64,000 nucleotides of DNA from contig CAJNDS010000426.1 in assembly GCA_905221605.1 (NCBI GenBank), positions 62,001 through 126,000 on the forward strand, read 5' to 3'. The position numbers and the translations under genes were made by a program. Under the pieces are notes generated by a model. It saw only the letters and a program-made list of their open reading frames with translations. It was not told the origin of the DNA and did no database searches. How positions within the stretch are numbered: position 1 is the first letter of the stretch; each line of letters starts with the position of its first letter. Source of the DNA: Symbiodinium natans (taxonomy: Eukaryota > Sar > Dinophyceae > Suessiales > Symbiodiniaceae). This document shows positions 63,400-64,000 of the stretch, one piece after another.

Positions 63400-64000
63400 C
63401 AAAGTTGGTGCTCCCGAGGTGGTTTACATGACCATGTTTTTCGGGGACCTCGGGAACAGCAGCTGGGTGTCACGCTTCCTCGATCGAGCTTTGGTCGTCG
63501 GATTGCCCCGCATCATCTTCGCGAGCCCAGATCCAGCGTACCTGCACGACTGTTGCTTGGCTGCCTGCATTGGTATGGGACTTTGCTTCGGAAGCCAGAC
63601 TCGCAGCCAGACGCGGCGAAGCTGCTGCGTGATCGCAGGCGCAGATGTGGCGCAGATATGGAGGGCTCGAGGCGACGCATACAACAGGCTGCTTTGTTTC
63701 CGCAGTTTCTCCACCGTCGCGAGACCCTATGACATCAACAACTATGCACTTGGGCTGTCTTTGACTTCTGATAGGCTGATAGGTTCTGCAAGATACAAGA
63801 CCCCGGAAGGCTGCCAATTCATTTCAGCCGAGGCAAAATTTGTGCTTCTTCCGCTACTGTTGGCGCTCGGCATGAGCTATGCCTGGTGCCTTGGCCCAGC
63901 TCTTGAGGCCATGACTGGGTGATATGCGGCGCGTATGTCAGTGCCTGTGTGGAGGTTGGACATTGACATCTTCGTGGCCCAGAATCCCACGCAGCGGCTT
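63400..64000 (+). CDS. Glycosyltransferase-like (nucleotide-diphospho-sugar transferase) protein, cut by window end
   Basis: A + strand exon encodes VVYMTMFFGDLGNSSWVSRF and then LDRALVVGLPRIIFASPD (63419-63540). After an intron-like gap comes FISAEAKFVLLPLLLALGMS (63820-63880). At the edge, after a TGTGGAG acceptor, LDIDIFVAQNPTQRL follows (~63956). The order start strand - long helix - LLALG-helix - D-x-D is that of nucleotide-diphospho-sugar transferase domains (GT77-like), whose Asp pair in DIDIF would hold the metal and sugar nucleotide. Such proteins usually act in the Golgi lumen; no signal or membrane segment is visible because the 5' end is unresolved. A poly-C run of about 18 (63361-63378) lies just upstream. 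The gene continues beyond the window. Confidence 0.6.

Overview
The window reads as nuclear DNA of a dinoflagellate, most likely a Symbiodiniaceae-type alga. Four things point there. Genes are cut into many short exons whose introns can be closed as GC-AG and GA-AG as well as GT-AG, usually with a G after the acceptor. Every gene I can support lies on the + strand, as in dinoflagellate unidirectional clusters. Pyrimidine-rich AG acceptors sit just before several start codons, as expected for spliced-leader trans-splicing. The DNA is also rich in micro- and minisatellites and carries a retroelement that encodes a cytosine-5 DNA methyltransferase. No rRNA, tRNA, CRISPR array or bacterial operon signal was seen.

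The main object is a complete-looking 8.05 kb tyrosine-recombinase retrotransposon (DIRS order) at 18956-27001. Its repeats have the A1 - genes - B1 A2 - B2 layout of split direct repeats (A = 89 bp, B = 172 bp; I found no mismatch within either pair). Between them lie a tyrosine recombinase gene, a gag-like gene, and a pol gene of C5-cytosine methyltransferase + reverse transcriptase + RNase H. Pol is in the same frame as gag, separated by one UAG, and has no ATG before the methyltransferase. Every catalytic residue I could check is present. The element sits inside a (TG)n microsatellite, with TG repeats directly on both sides.

Host genes, left to right: a possible first gene from 748; an armadillo-repeat protein in about 15-20 short exons (4406 to about 10822) with a ~1.8 kb intron holding degenerate telomere-like DNA; an unrecognised multi-exon gene (~14.0-15.5 kb); a triplet microsatellite (17.9-18.4 kb); the retroelement; a scrap resembling an FkbM-type methyltransferase (29.8 kb); a Sel1-repeat, sequon-rich protein resembling the ERAD adaptor SEL1L/Hrd3 (33.2-39.4 kb); a DUF2135-like beta-domain protein (40.7-41.3 kb); an ATP-grasp-like protein in ~12 or more exons (44.3-47.0 kb); a possible IQ-motif protein (~49.9 kb); a gene ending in an acidic Ser-rich tail (54.7 kb); a possible ubiquitin-like exon (56.5 kb); and, at the right edge, the start of a glycosyltransferase-like protein with a DxD motif (63.4 kb to the end).

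The host genes show no common pathway. Exon boundaries were read by eye from frame continuity and splice dinucleotides, so gene limits are approximate. The stretches between them contain short open segments that I could not join into genes.
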